Shown here: piece after piece, positions 1 through 8,453 of the stretch
Position numbering within the stretch: the stretch's first letter is position 1
Layout: each line of letters starts with the position of its first letter
Assembly: GCA_001914195.1 (NCBI GenBank)
Contig: MKYF01000007.1
Span: forward strand, 8,712 to 72,711
Length of the DNA stretch: 64,000 nt
DNA from: Streptococcus mitis
Lineage (GTDB): Bacteria; Bacillota; Bacilli; Lactobacillales; Streptococcaceae
Direction: 5' to 3'
Program-made: the position numbers and the translations under genes
Notes under the pieces: generated by a model
What the model saw: the letters and a program-made list of their open reading frames with translations, nothing else
Database searches by the model: none
What the model was told of the DNA's origin: nothing

Positions 1-938
1 TTACCCAGTATTTGAAAGATAAGTTAGAAGTTGTCGAAGTTCAAGGTCCTATCTTGAGCAGGGTCGGTGACGGGATGCAGGACAACTTATCAGGTGTGGA
101 GAATGCCGTATCGGTCAAGGTTCTCCAAATCCCTGATGCTACTTATGAAGTGGTGCACTCCCTTGCCAAATGGAAACGCCATACCTTGGCTCGTTTTGGT
201 TTCGGTGAGGGTGAAGGTCTTTTCGTCCACATGAAGGCCCTTCGTCCAGACGAAGATTCGCTGGATGCGACTCACTCTGTTTATGTTGACCAGTGGGACT
301 GGGAGAAGGTTATCCCAAATGGTAAGCGTAACATCGCTTATCTAAAAGAAACAGTTGAGAAGATTTACAAGGCTATTCGCCTGACTGAGCTAGCTGTTGA
401 AGCTCGCTATGACATCGAGTCAATCTTGCCAAAACAAATCACCTTTATCCATACAGAAGAGTTGGTAGAACGCTACCCAGATCTGACACCAAAAGAGCGT
501 GAAAATGCTATTTGTAAAGAATTTGGAGCCGTCTTTTTGATTGGTATCGGTGGGGAATTACCAGACGGTAAACCGCACGATGGACGTGCACCAGACTATG
601 ATGACTGGACAAGCGAATCTGAAAATGGCTACAAGGGTCTAAATGGTGATATTCTTGTCTGGAATGAGTCTTTAGGTGGAGCCTTTGAGTTGTCTTCTAT
701 GGGGATTCGTGTAGATGAAGAAACCCTTCGCCGTCAGGTAGAAATCACTGGTGATGAGGACCGTTTAGAATTGGAATGGCACAAGGCTTTGTTGAATGGC
801 CTATTCCCATTGACAATCGGTGGGGGAATTGGACAATCTCGGATGGCTATGTTCCTACTTCGCAAGAAACACATCGGAGAAGTGCAAACAAGTGTTTGGC
901 CTCAAGAAGTTCGCGATACTTACGAAAATATTTTATAG
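1..938 (+). CDS. asnA: Aspartate-ammonia ligase (asparagine synthetase A), 5' end cut by window
   Basis: AsnA makes asparagine from aspartate, ammonia and ATP in the cytosol; it is a homodimeric class II aminoacyl-tRNA-synthetase-like enzyme. The open frame runs in from the window edge (first whole codon at base 3) and gives 311 residues. The family is about 330 residues, so roughly 19 N-terminal residues are missing. The conserved GDGMQDNLSG stretch, the KWKRHTLARFGF loop and the C-terminal GGGIGQSRMAMFLL motif typical of AsnA are all visible. A rho-independent terminator follows directly, so this is the last gene of its transcript. Identification is confident. Confidence 0.96.
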   Translation, partial: TQYLKDKLEVVEVQGPILSRVGDGMQDNLSGVENAVSVKVLQIPDATYEVVHSLAKWKRHTLARFGFGEGEGLFVHMKALRPDEDSLDATHSVYVDQWDWEKVIPNGKRNIAYLKETVEKIYKAIRLTELAVEARYDIESILPKQITFIHTEELVERYPDLTPKERENAICKEFGAVFLIGIGGELPDGKPHDGRAPDYDDWTSESENGYKGLNGDILVWNESLGGAFELSSMGIRVDEETLRRQVEITGDEDRLELEWHKALLNGLFPLTIGGGIGQSRMAMFLLRKKHIGEVQTSVWPQEVRDTYENIL

Positions 939-943
939 AGAAT

Positions 944-970
944 CGAACCGCAAGGTTCGGTTTTCTTTCT
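944..970 (+). terminator. Rho-independent terminator of asnA
   Basis: CGAACC-GCAA-GGTTCG stem followed by a T-rich tract, directly after the asnA stop codon. Confidence 0.85.
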
Positions 971-986
971 CTTTTTGCCTATAATT

Positions 987-995
987 TGGTATAAT
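987..995 (+). promoter_or_regulatory. Extended -10 promoter of rsmD (leaderless layout)
   Basis: TGG-TATAAT ends at 995 and the rsmD ATG begins at 1003, only 7 bases later. A start site 6-8 bases after the -10 would fall on or next to the A of ATG, and no Shine-Dalgarno sequence fits between them. The transcript is therefore predicted to be leaderless. Confidence 0.6.
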
Positions 996-1002
996 AAACG
1001 GT

Positions 1003-1542
1003 ATGAAAATCGTATCAGGAATCTATGGGGGACGTCCCCTCAAGACACTAGAAGGCAAGACGACAAGACCTACTTCGGATAAGGTTAGGGGAGCTATTTT
1101 TAATATGATTGGTCCCTACTTTGAAGGGGGACGCGTCTTGGACCTTTATGCAGGTAGTGGTGGTTTATCTATCGAGGCAGTATCGCGTGGCATGTCCAGC
1201 GCTGTTTTGGTGGAACGAGACCGTAAGGCTCAGGCTATCGTGGCTGAAAATATTCAGATGACCAAGGAAGTTGGAAAATTTCAACTTCTCAAAATGGATG
1301 CAGAAAGGGCATTGGAACAGGTATCTGGGAACTTCGACCTCATTTTCTTAGACCCTCCTTATGCCAAGGAACAAATCGTAGCAGATATTGAAAAAATGGC
1401 TGAGAGAGCGCTTTTTTCTGAAGATGTCATGGTCGTGTGTGAGACGGATAAGGCCGTTGAACTTCCAGAAGAAATTGCCTGCCTGGGCATCTGGAAGGAA
1501 AAAATTTATGGAATTAGTAAGGTGACAGTCTATGTCAGATAA
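1003..1542 (+). CDS. rsmD: 16S rRNA (guanine966-N2)-methyltransferase RsmD
   Basis: Cytosolic SAM-dependent enzyme that methylates G966 of 16S rRNA. It is 179 residues, the usual length. The N-terminal MKIVSGIYGGRPL and PTSDKVRGAIFN stretches are typical. DLYAGSGGLSIEA is the SAM-binding motif I and FLDPPYAKE carries the DPPY catalytic motif. Its 3' end overlaps coaD by 11 bases, a pairing common in firmicutes. The start has no ribosome-binding site but sits just after a TATAAT, so it may be translated from a leaderless mRNA. Confidence 0.95.
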   Translation: MKIVSGIYGGRPLKTLEGKTTRPTSDKVRGAIFNMIGPYFEGGRVLDLYAGSGGLSIEAVSRGMSSAVLVERDRKAQAIVAENIQMTKEVGKFQLLKMDAERALEQVSGNFDLIFLDPPYAKEQIVADIEKMAERALFSEDVMVVCETDKAVELPEEIACLGIWKEKIYGISKVTVYVR

Positions 1543-2020
1543 GATTGGCTTATTCACAGGCTCATTTGATCCGATGACAAATGGGCATCTGGATATCATT
1601 GAACGGGCTAGCAAACTCTTTGATAAGCTCTATGTCGGTATTTTTTTTAATCCTCACAAACAAGGATTTCTCCCTATCGAAAATCGTAAACGAGGGCTAG
1701 AAACGGCTTTGAAACATTTGGAAAATGTTGAAGTTGTGTCTTCTCATGATGAATTGGTGGTTGATGTCGCAAAAAGACTGGGGGCTACTTGTCTAGTGCG
1801 TGGTTTGAGGAATGCAGCGGATTTGCAATATGAAGCCAGTTTTGATTACTACAACCATCAGCTGTCTCCTGATATAGAGACCATATATTTACATAGTCGA
1901 CCTGAACATCTCTATCTCAGTTCATCCGGTGTTAGAGAACTTTTGAAGTTTGGTCAGGATATTACCTGCTATGTTCCTGAGAGTATTTTGGAGGAAATAA
2001 AAAATGAAAAAAAAGATTAG
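1532..2020 (+). CDS. coaD: Phosphopantetheine adenylyltransferase
   Basis: Fourth step of coenzyme A synthesis: 4'-phosphopantetheine plus ATP gives dephospho-CoA plus pyrophosphate. It is 162 residues, the full family length. The nucleotidyltransferase signature is visible as GSFDPMTNGHLDII (T/HxGH type) and the C-terminal YLSSSGVREL matches the ISSxxVR-type motif. It overlaps rsmD at its start and sepM by 17 bases at its end, so the three are probably one operon. Confidence 0.96.
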   Translation: MSDKIGLFTGSFDPMTNGHLDIIERASKLFDKLYVGIFFNPHKQGFLPIENRKRGLETALKHLENVEVVSSHDELVVDVAKRLGATCLVRGLRNAADLQYEASFDYYNHQLSPDIETIYLHSRPEHLYLSSSGVRELLKFGQDITCYVPESILEEIKNEKKD

Positions 2021-3041
2021 ATGGCCCTTATATGTCATTGCGGCCTTAATTGTGACTTTCTTGGCATTTGTAGTGCCCTTGCCCTACTATATAGAAGTTC
2101 CAGGTGGTTCGGAAGATATTCGCCAAGTCCTTAAAGTCAATGACACAGAAGATAAGGAAGCTGGTGCCTATCAATTCGTTACGGTTGGTGTCCAACATGC
2201 CACTTTAGCTCATATGATTTATGCATGGTTGACGCCTTTTACAGATATTCGTAGTGCCCAAGAGACTACAGGTGGTTCTTCCGATGTTGAATTTATGCGG
2301 ATCAATCAATTCTACATGCAAACATCACAAAACATGGCCAAGTATCAAGGGCTAAAAACAGCTGGTAAGGATATTGAACTTAAATACCTTGGGGTTTATG
2401 TTCTGACGGTGACGGATAATTCGACCTTTAAAGGGATTCTCAATATCTCTGATACGGTCACAGCAGTCAATGATCAAACCTTTGACAGTTCCAAAGACTT
2501 GATTGATTACGTCAATTCTCAAAAACTAGGAGACTCCGTCAAGGTCACCTATGAAGAGGATGGGCAAACCAAGTCTGCAGAAGGTAAGATTATCACCTTG
2601 GAAAATGGCAAAAATGGAATTGGAATTGGCTTGATTGACCGTACAGAAGTAACCAGTGATGTCCCAATTCGCTTTTCAACAGCCGGTATTGGCGGTCCAA
2701 GTGCAGGTCTCATGTTTAGTCTGGCCATCTATACCCAAATAGCTGACCCTGGCCTTCGTAATGGCCGTATTGTTGCCGGTACAGGTACCATTGACCGTGA
2801 TGGGAATGTGGGGGATATTGGAGGTATTGATAAAAAAGTTGTGGCTTCGGCTAGAGAAGGTGCTGCGATTTTCTTTGCCCCGGATAACCCTGTTAGCGAA
2901 GAAGAACAAAAAGCACATCCGGATGCGAAAAACAACTACCAAACAGCCCTAGAAGCAGCTAAAACAATCAAGACAGATATGAAAATCGTGCCTGTTAAAA
3001 CCCTACAAGATGCAATTGATTACTTGAAAAACAATCCCTAG
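2004..3041 (+). CDS. sepM: Membrane-anchored PDZ/S16 (Lon-like) serine protease, SepM/YlbL family
   Basis: 345 residues: one N-terminal membrane segment (about residues 7-27), then a PDZ domain (about 120-200) and a Lon-type S16 protease domain. The Ser of GGPSAG is residue 233 and the conserved Lys lies in GGIDKK (277/278), giving the Ser-Lys dyad. The active domain should face outside. In S. mutans the homologue SepM trims the competence pheromone, and B. subtilis YlbL is similar; the substrate here is not shown by the sequence. The gene overlaps coaD by 17 bases. A weak CTAGTTT/AAACTAG hairpin follows the stop. Confidence 0.88.
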   Translation: MKKKIRWPLYVIAALIVTFLAFVVPLPYYIEVPGGSEDIRQVLKVNDTEDKEAGAYQFVTVGVQHATLAHMIYAWLTPFTDIRSAQETTGGSSDVEFMRINQFYMQTSQNMAKYQGLKTAGKDIELKYLGVYVLTVTDNSTFKGILNISDTVTAVNDQTFDSSKDLIDYVNSQKLGDSVKVTYEEDGQTKSAEGKIITLENGKNGIGIGLIDRTEVTSDVPIRFSTAGIGGPSAGLMFSLAIYTQIADPGLRNGRIVAGTGTIDRDGNVGDIGGIDKKVVASAREGAAIFFAPDNPVSEEEQKAHPDAKNNYQTALEAAKTIKTDMKIVPVKTLQDAIDYLKNNP

Positions 3042-3082
3042 TTTTAAGTTAAGTTTCCAAACTAGCGTACAAACAGAGAAGA

Positions 3083-3091
3083 TGGTATAAT
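3083..3091 (+). promoter_or_regulatory. Extended -10 promoter of the DUF1146 gene (leaderless layout)
   Basis: TGG-TATAAT ends at 3091 and the ATG is at 3098, 6 bases later. There is no Shine-Dalgarno sequence. This is the same layout as at rsmD. Confidence 0.55.
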
Positions 3092-3097
3092 AGTCAA

Positions 3098-3328
3098 ATG
3101 GTTCAATTATTATTCACCCTAAGCAGTCATATGTTCTTTATTTATGTGAGTTTTTACCTTTTAAAGAATCTTGTTAGATGGGAAAAGGTTTTAAAAGTAA
3201 CAACTGAGAACACAGGAAAAGTTCGTTTACTAGTAGCCTTTTTCAGCATTGTAATGGGCTATATCATGAGTTCTTTCTTTATCAGCCTATATCAGTTGTG
3301 GCAAGAAGCGCTTAGAGGATTATTATAA
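3098..3328 (+). CDS. DUF1146 family small membrane protein (YwzB-like)
   Basis: 76 residues with two hydrophobic segments (about 3-22 and 44-65) separated by a charged loop (RWEKVLKVTTENTGKVR). Length and pattern fit DUF1146/YwzB, whose function I do not know. In related genomes this gene normally sits just upstream of murA. Here a 1.1-kb AT-rich acyltransferase gene lies between them. The start codon follows a TATAAT by 6 bases, so translation may begin on a leaderless transcript. Confidence 0.75.
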   Translation: MVQLLFTLSSHMFFIYVSFYLLKNLVRWEKVLKVTTENTGKVRLLVAFFSIVMGYIMSSFFISLYQLWQEALRGLL

Positions 3329-3389
3329 TTTGCGTGTTTAAGAAATTACTTTCAAGATATTATTAAACTTATAGGGAGAAATAGAATTC

Positions 3390-4433
3390 ATGGATATTAT
3401 AGTCTTGTTATTAATAACGCTATTAATTTATTTGTTACCTCAAAATAAGGAATATCTAAGTGTTGAATCTACATCAGGGCTTAGAGGATTTCTAGCTATA
3501 GGAATAATATTTCATCATTTGTCACAATGGGTTACATCTGGTGATGAATTTTCTAATTTTTCCTATATGGGAACTTATATCGTTTCTATTTTCTTCTTTT
3601 TATCAGCCTATGGATTGTATTTTCAGAACGAAAATAAGAAAAACTACCTAGATAATTTTTTAGTTAAGAGACTTTCTAAAATTCTAGTTCCATTTTTTTC
3701 TATATCTTTGATTTATATGTTTTATAGATTTTTAAACGGTCAATTAATGGATTTAGATTTTTTTGCTAATTTATTTAAAAAAGGAAGTACAATTATTTAT
3801 AATGGTTGGTTTGTCGATATTATAATTTTAATGTATATATTTTTTTATATATCATTTAAGTTTTTCAAAAATAAGTTTATTTCTATTGTTATCAATACAG
3901 TATTCATAATTGGTTATATCTGTTTAGCTATAAAATTAGGTTACGGTTTTTGGTGGTATAATAGTGTTTTTCCCTTCATTATTGGCTTAATATGGGCTAA
4001 AAATAAAGAGAAAATTGATGGAGTTTTAGATAGACATTATTTTATCATACTTGTTTTAGTAACTGTGTTACTCTTTATTTCACATCAATACGATATTTTG
4101 TTGAGGTATATACATTTAGAAGATAGCTATAGTTATGCACTGGCGGCTAATTTAGATAATATTATTTTTACAATCTACTTTATTATTGTTTTTCTGAAAA
4201 AAATAAATTTTTCAAATATGTATTTGATTTTACTAGGTAGTATATCGTTTGAATTATATATGATACATGGATTAGTAATCTCTATTCTAGAAAAAATATT
4301 TGTGTCATCCAGAGTAAATGATGTCTTATTTACATTTTTTGTATTGATGATAAGTCTGATTTTGGCTTGGATTATTAACAAATTAGTTAATAGGTTTATT
4401 CAAAAAGTAAGTCTATTACAAAATCAAGAGTAA
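3390..4433 (+). CDS. Acyltransferase-3 family membrane protein, probable inserted gene
   Basis: 347 residues with about ten hydrophobic segments. The N-terminal STSGLRGFLAIGIIFHHLSQW is typical of acyltransferase-3 (OafA/NodX-like) proteins, where the early His and Arg are functional. Members O-acetylate cell-surface sugars; the acceptor here is unknown. The ribosome-binding site is AGGGAG at 3374, before the ATG at 3390. The gene is far richer in A+T than its neighbours and sits between the DUF1146 gene and murA, suggesting acquisition. Twelve bases separate it from murA, so the two may be co-transcribed. No transposase or repeat flanks it. Confidence 0.8.
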   Translation: MDIIVLLLITLLIYLLPQNKEYLSVESTSGLRGFLAIGIIFHHLSQWVTSGDEFSNFSYMGTYIVSIFFFLSAYGLYFQNENKKNYLDNFLVKRLSKILVPFFSISLIYMFYRFLNGQLMDLDFFANLFKKGSTIIYNGWFVDIIILMYIFFYISFKFFKNKFISIVINTVFIIGYICLAIKLGYGFWWYNSVFPFIIGLIWAKNKEKIDGVLDRHYFIILVLVTVLLFISHQYDILLRYIHLEDSYSYALAANLDNIIFTIYFIIVFLKKINFSNMYLILLGSISFELYMIHGLVISILEKIFVSSRVNDVLFTFFVLMISLILAWIINKLVNRFIQKVSLLQNQE

Positions 4434-4444
4434 AGGAAATAAGT

Positions 4445-5728
4445 ATGGAAAAAATTGTGGTTCAAGGTGGCGATAATCGTCTGGTAGGAAGTGTTACGAT
4501 CGAAGGAGCAAAGAATGCAGTCTTGCCCTTGTTAGCGGCGACTATTCTAGCAAGTGAAGGTAAGACTGTCTTGCAGAATGTTCCTATTTTGTCAGATGTT
4601 TTCACTATGAATCAGGTGGTTCGTGGTTTGAATGCCAAGGTGGACTTTGATGAAGAAGCTCATCTTATCGAAGTGGATGCGACTGGCGATATCACTGAGG
4701 AAGCCCCTTACAAGTATGTCAGCAAGATGCGAGCATCCATCGTTGTCTTGGGGCCAATTCTTGCTCGTGTAGGTCATGCTAAGGTATCCATGCCAGGTGG
4801 TTGTACCATTGGTAGCCGTCCTATTGATCTTCATTTGAAAGGTCTGGAAGCCATGGGGGCTAAGATTAGCCAGACGGCTGGTTATATCGAAGCCAAGGCT
4901 GACCGCTTGAAGGGTGCTCATATCTATATGGACTTCCCAAGTGTTGGTGCTACGCAGAACTTGATGATGGCAGCGACTTTGGCTGATGGTGTGACAGTTA
5001 TTGAAAATGCTGCGCGTGAGCCTGAGATTGTTGACCTCGCCATTCTCCTCAATGAAATGGGAGCAAAGGTTAAAGGTGCTGGTACAGAGACCATTACCAT
5101 CACCGGTGTTGATAAACTTCATGGTACGACTCACAATGTAGTCCAAGACCGTATCGAAGCAGGAACCTTTATGGTAGCTGCTGCTATGACTGGTGGTGAT
5201 GTCTTGATTAAAGATGCTGTTTGGGAGCACAACCGTCCCTTGATTGCCAAATTGCTTGAAATGGGTGTTGAAGTGACAGAGGAAACTGAAGGAATTCGAG
5301 TTCGCTCTCAACTAGAAAATCTAAAAGCTGTTCATGTGAAAACCTTGCCCCACCCAGGATTTCCAACAGATATGCAGGCTCAATTTACAGCCTTGATGAC
5401 CGTTGCAAAAGGGGAATCAACTATGGTGGAGACAGTTTTCGAAAATCGTTTCCAACACTTAGAAGAAATGCGTCGCATGGGCTTGCACTCGGAGATTATC
5501 CGTGATACAGCTCGTATTGTTGGTGGGCAACCTTTGCAGGGAGCGGAAGTCCTTTCAACTGACCTTCGTGCCAGCGCAGCCTTGATTTTGACAGGTTTGG
5601 TAGCACAAGGAGAAACTGTTGTCGGTAAATTGGTTCACTTGGATAGAGGTTACTACCGTTTCCATGAGAAGTTGGCGCAGCTAGGTGCTAAGATTCAGCG
5701 GATTGAGGCAAATGATGAAGATGAATAA
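4445..5728 (+). CDS. murA: UDP-N-acetylglucosamine 1-carboxyvinyltransferase
   Basis: First committed step of peptidoglycan synthesis: transfers enolpyruvate from PEP to UDP-GlcNAc in the cytosol. 427 residues, full length. EGAKNAVLPLLAATIL is the conserved N-terminal substrate loop, and the catalytic Cys (the fosfomycin target) is residue 120 in MPGGCTIGSRP. Streptococci usually carry two MurA paralogues; the epuA-endA neighbours identify this as the copy of that cluster. The end overlaps epuA. Start ATG has AAGGAAATAAGT upstream. Confidence 0.96.
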   Translation: MEKIVVQGGDNRLVGSVTIEGAKNAVLPLLAATILASEGKTVLQNVPILSDVFTMNQVVRGLNAKVDFDEEAHLIEVDATGDITEEAPYKYVSKMRASIVVLGPILARVGHAKVSMPGGCTIGSRPIDLHLKGLEAMGAKISQTAGYIEAKADRLKGAHIYMDFPSVGATQNLMMAATLADGVTVIENAAREPEIVDLAILLNEMGAKVKGAGTETITITGVDKLHGTTHNVVQDRIEAGTFMVAAAMTGGDVLIKDAVWEHNRPLIAKLLEMGVEVTEETEGIRVRSQLENLKAVHVKTLPHPGFPTDMQAQFTALMTVAKGESTMVETVFENRFQHLEEMRRMGLHSEIIRDTARIVGGQPLQGAEVLSTDLRASAALILTGLVAQGETVVGKLVHLDRGYYRFHEKLAQLGAKIQRIEANDEDE

Positions 5729-5909
5729 GAAATCAAGCTACGTAGTCAAGCGTTTACTTTTAGTCATCATAGTACTGATTTTAGGTGTTTTAGCCCTAGG
5801 AATCGGCTTAATGGTAGGTTATGGAATCTTGGGAAAGGGTCAAGATCCATGGGCTATCCTGTCTCCAGCAAAATGGCAGGAATTGATTCATAAATTTACA
5901 GGAAATTAG
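5715..5909 (+). CDS. epuA: EpuA family small membrane protein
   Basis: About 64 residues with one membrane segment (VKRLLLVIIVLILGVLALGIGLMVGYGIL) and the conserved tail GKGQDPWAILSPAKWQELIHKF. It lies between murA and endA, as in pneumococcus, and matches the EpuA family, sometimes annotated as an RNA polymerase beta-related protein. Its role is not established. Possible starts are ATG 5712, 5715 and 5721; I chose 5715 because GAGG at 5705-5708 lies 6 bases upstream. The start overlaps the murA end. Longer in-frame starts at 5685 lack a ribosome-binding site. Confidence 0.85.
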   Translation: MKMNKKSSYVVKRLLLVIIVLILGVLALGIGLMVGYGILGKGQDPWAILSPAKWQELIHKFTGN

Positions 5910-5947
5910 GCTGGAGAACCAGCCTTTTTCTAAAGATAAGGAGAAAT

Positions 5948-6772
5948 ATGAACAAAAAAACAAGACAGATACTGATCGGACTGCTAGTGTTATTACTCTT
6001 ATCTGCAGGGAGCTATTATATCAAGCAGCTGCAGTCGACAGCTAATAGTCCCAAAACCAAGGTTAGTCAGAAAAAACAAGCGTCTGAAGCTCCTAGTCAA
6101 GAATTGGCAGAAAGTGTCTTAACAGACGCGGTCAAGAGTCAAATAAAAGGGAGCCTGGAGTGGAATGGCTTAGGTGCTTTTATCGTCAATGGTAATAAAA
6201 CAAATCTAGATGCCAAGGTTTCAAGTAAGCCCTACGCTGATAATAAAACAAAGACAGTGGGCAAGGAAACAGTGCCAACCGTAGCAAATGCCCTCTTGTC
6301 TAAGGCTACTCGCCAGTACAAGAATCGTGAAGAAACTGGGAATGGTTCGACTTCATGGACTCCTCCAGGCTGGCATCAGGTCAAGAATCTAAAGGGTTCT
6401 TATACCCATGCGGTCGATAGAGGTCACTTGTTAGGCTATGCCTTAATCGGTGGCTTGGATGGTTTTGATGCCTCGACAAGCAATCCTAAAAACATTGCTG
6501 TTCAAACAGCCTGGGCAAATCAGGCGCAAGCCGAGGATTCGACTGGTCAAAACTACTATGAAAGCATGGTACGTAAGGCCTTGGATAAAAACAAGCGTGT
6601 CCGTTACCGTGTAACTCTTTACTACGCTTCGAATGAGGATTTAGTTCCTTCAGCTTCACAGATTGAAGCCAAGTCTTCAGACGGAGAATTGGAATTTAAT
6701 GTTCTAGTTCCCAATGTTCAAAAAGGACTTCAACTGGATTACCGAACTGGAGAAGTGACTGTTACTCAGTAA
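5948..6772 (+). CDS. endA: DNA-entry nuclease EndA
   Basis: Membrane-anchored DNA/RNA non-specific nuclease that in pneumococcus degrades one strand during transformation and can destroy neutrophil traps. 274 residues: uncleaved N-terminal membrane anchor (about 7-26), then the beta-beta-alpha-metal nuclease domain. The DRGH motif is in AVDRGHLLGY, with the catalytic His at residue 160; the conserved Asn lies in the following NPKNIAVQTAWANQAQ helix. It stands after epuA with its own ribosome-binding site (AAGGAG) and ends at a terminator. Presence suggests competence machinery elsewhere in the genome. Confidence 0.95.
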   Translation: MNKKTRQILIGLLVLLLLSAGSYYIKQLQSTANSPKTKVSQKKQASEAPSQELAESVLTDAVKSQIKGSLEWNGLGAFIVNGNKTNLDAKVSSKPYADNKTKTVGKETVPTVANALLSKATRQYKNREETGNGSTSWTPPGWHQVKNLKGSYTHAVDRGHLLGYALIGGLDGFDASTSNPKNIAVQTAWANQAQAEDSTGQNYYESMVRKALDKNKRVRYRVTLYYASNEDLVPSASQIEAKSSDGELEFNVLVPNVQKGLQLDYRTGEVTVTQ

Positions 6773-6783
6773 AATACAAAATA

Positions 6784-6821
6784 AACTCCTATGTCACTTG
6801 AAGATGTAGGAGTTCTTTTTT
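6784..6821 (+). terminator. Rho-independent terminator after endA
   Basis: AACTCCTA paired with TAGGAGTT around a short loop, followed by CTTTTTT. Confidence 0.85.
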
Positions 6822-6926
6822 GGACAATTTAAGTAGAACTAGAATAGACACTGAGAAAAAATAATATGTACTGAGCTAATTTCTGTGATATAATAAAGGA
6901 TAAGATACTATTTTAGGAGAAGAACT

Positions 6927-8258
6927 ATGGAAGACCCAAGTAGTCAGAATTTGTTGCTACAATTTGTTTTATTGTTTATCTTGACGGTGTTAAATGCCTT
7001 TTTTTCAGCCACAGAAATGGCCATGGTTTCACTTAATCGTGCGCGGGTTGAACAAAAGGCAGAAGAAGGAGATAGACGCTATATCCGTCTGTTGAAGGTA
7101 CTAGAAAATCCTAATCACTTTTTATCAACCATTCAAGTAGGGATTACCCTGATTACGATCTTATCTGGGGCAAGTTTGGCAGAAACTCTGGGACGAGAGA
7201 TTGCTTCTTGGCTTGGAAATGGCGAAACAGCTTATGCCGTTGCAAGTTTTCTATCTTTAGCATTTTTGACTTATATTTCCATCGTTTTTGGGGAATTGTA
7301 TCCTAAGAGAATCGCTCTTAATCTAAAGGATGCCTTGGCTATTCGTACAGCGCCAGTTATTATTGGATTGGGGAAACTAGTTAGTCCCTTTGTTTGGCTC
7401 TTGTCTGCATCTACCAATCTCTTGAGCCGCTTGACTCCTATGACCTTTGACGATGCTGATGAAAAAATGACCCGTGATGAAATTGAGTACATGCTGACCA
7501 ATAGTGAAGAAACACTAGATGCTGACGAAATTGAAATGTTACAGGGGATTTTTTCACTGGACGAATTAATGGCCAGAGAAGTCATGGTTCCTCGGACGGA
7601 TGCCTTCATGGTCGATATTCAGGATGAGAGTCAAACCATCATCCAAAGTATTTTAAAACAAAATTATTCTCGTATCCCTGTCTATGATGGCGACAAGGAT
7701 AACGTGATTGGGATTATTCACACTAAGAGTCTCCTTAAGGCGGGCTTTGTGGACGGTTTTGACAATATTGTTTGGAAGAAAATCTTACAAGATCCACTTT
7801 TTGTTCCTGAAACTATTTTTGTGGATGACTTGTTAAAAGAATTGCGCAATACCCAAAGACAAATGGCAATCTTGCTGGATGAATACGGTGGTATGGCTGG
7901 TTTGGTGACACTTGAAGACCTCTTAGAGGAAATCGTTGGGGAAATCGATGATGAAACAGATAAGGCCGAAATCGAAGTTCATCAAATCGGAGAAGATACT
8001 TATATTGTTCAAGGTACCATGAATCTCAATGATTTTAATGACTACTTTGATGTCGAACTAGCAAGTGATGACGTTGATACCATCGCTGGTTACTATTTGA
8101 CAGGAGTTGGGACCATTCCAACGACTGAGAAACTCAGTTATGAATTAGTCAGCCAAAACAAACAGCTTATCCTAACCAATGATAAAGTGAAAAATGGACG
8201 TGTTACCAAGGTAAAAGTCCAAATCACAGAAGTCGAAATAGAAGAAGAAACAGAGTAA
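6927..8258 (+). CDS. CNNM/HlyC-CorC family membrane protein with CBS pair
   Basis: 443 residues. Residues 1-190 form the DUF21/CNNM membrane domain (FILTVLNAFFSATEMAMVSLNR is typical). Residues about 205-325 hold two CBS domains (REVMVPRTDAFMVD at the first). Residues about 340-430 form the CorC/HlyC C-terminal domain (YIVQGTMNLNDFNDYF). Relatives are linked to magnesium or cobalt efflux or ion tolerance, and older annotations say 'hemolysin'; I would not assign hemolysis. It is monocistronic, with its own -10 (GATATAATA near 6888) and a terminator behind it. Confidence 0.88.
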   Translation: MEDPSSQNLLLQFVLLFILTVLNAFFSATEMAMVSLNRARVEQKAEEGDRRYIRLLKVLENPNHFLSTIQVGITLITILSGASLAETLGREIASWLGNGETAYAVASFLSLAFLTYISIVFGELYPKRIALNLKDALAIRTAPVIIGLGKLVSPFVWLLSASTNLLSRLTPMTFDDADEKMTRDEIEYMLTNSEETLDADEIEMLQGIFSLDELMAREVMVPRTDAFMVDIQDESQTIIQSILKQNYSRIPVYDGDKDNVIGIIHTKSLLKAGFVDGFDNIVWKKILQDPLFVPETIFVDDLLKELRNTQRQMAILLDEYGGMAGLVTLEDLLEEIVGEIDDETDKAEIEVHQIGEDTYIVQGTMNLNDFNDYFDVELASDDVDTIAGYYLTGVGTIPTTEKLSYELVSQNKQLILTNDKVKNGRVTKVKVQITEVEIEEETE

Positions 8259-8265
8259 ATTAGAG

Positions 8266-8297
8266 GCTTTTGTCATCATGAGTGACAAAGCTTTTTT
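8266..8297 (+). terminator. Rho-independent terminator of the CNNM/CBS gene
   Basis: GCTTTTGTCA ... TGACAAAGC stem-loop followed by TTTTTT. Confidence 0.8.
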
Positions 8298-8305
8298 CAG
8301 TTGTT

Positions 8306-8377
8306 TTAAAAGGGAATAGTATCCTCGAAAAACTCAGCCCCAAACTTGCCCCAACAATTTTTTAAAGTTATACGTAT
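8306..8377 (-). pseudogene. Possible C-terminal scrap of a phage/ICE-type tyrosine integrase
   Basis: On the minus strand a 23-codon frame (IRITLKN-CWGKFGAEFFEDTIPF then stop) lies just downstream of tRNA-Cys. The WGK-F-GA pattern resembles the extreme C-termini of streptococcal phage or ICE integrases, and tRNA 3' ends are their usual insertion sites. There is no upstream part of a gene. The resemblance is from memory and short, so this is only a suggestion; it could be chance. Confidence 0.3.
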
Positions 8378-8395
8378 TTATTCGAGGAAAAAGAA

Positions 8396-8418
8396 AAAAG
8401 CCCTTTAAATTGGGCTTT
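8396..8418 (-). terminator. Terminator of tRNA-Cys
   Basis: AAAGCCC/GGGCTTT stem. Read on the minus strand it is followed by a T-rich run (complement of GAAAAAGAAAAAA), about 35 bases beyond the tRNA 3' end. Confidence 0.75.
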
Positions 8419-8453
8419 CTGTCTTGATAAATTCCGATAAATTCGGTATTGAA

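Noticed and set aside
4592..5311. A 239-codon minus-strand frame across murA
   Set aside because: It is the shadow of a strongly coding plus-strand gene with all MurA motifs and has no ribosome-binding site or recognisable domain.
5685..5909. A longer EpuA starting at 5685
   Set aside because: This start is inside murA and lacks a ribosome-binding site; 5712-5721 have GAGG upstream.
6927..8258. Calling the CNNM/CBS protein a hemolysin
   Set aside because: The label is historical for the family; the domains indicate an ion-transport-related membrane protein and nothing shows cytolytic activity.
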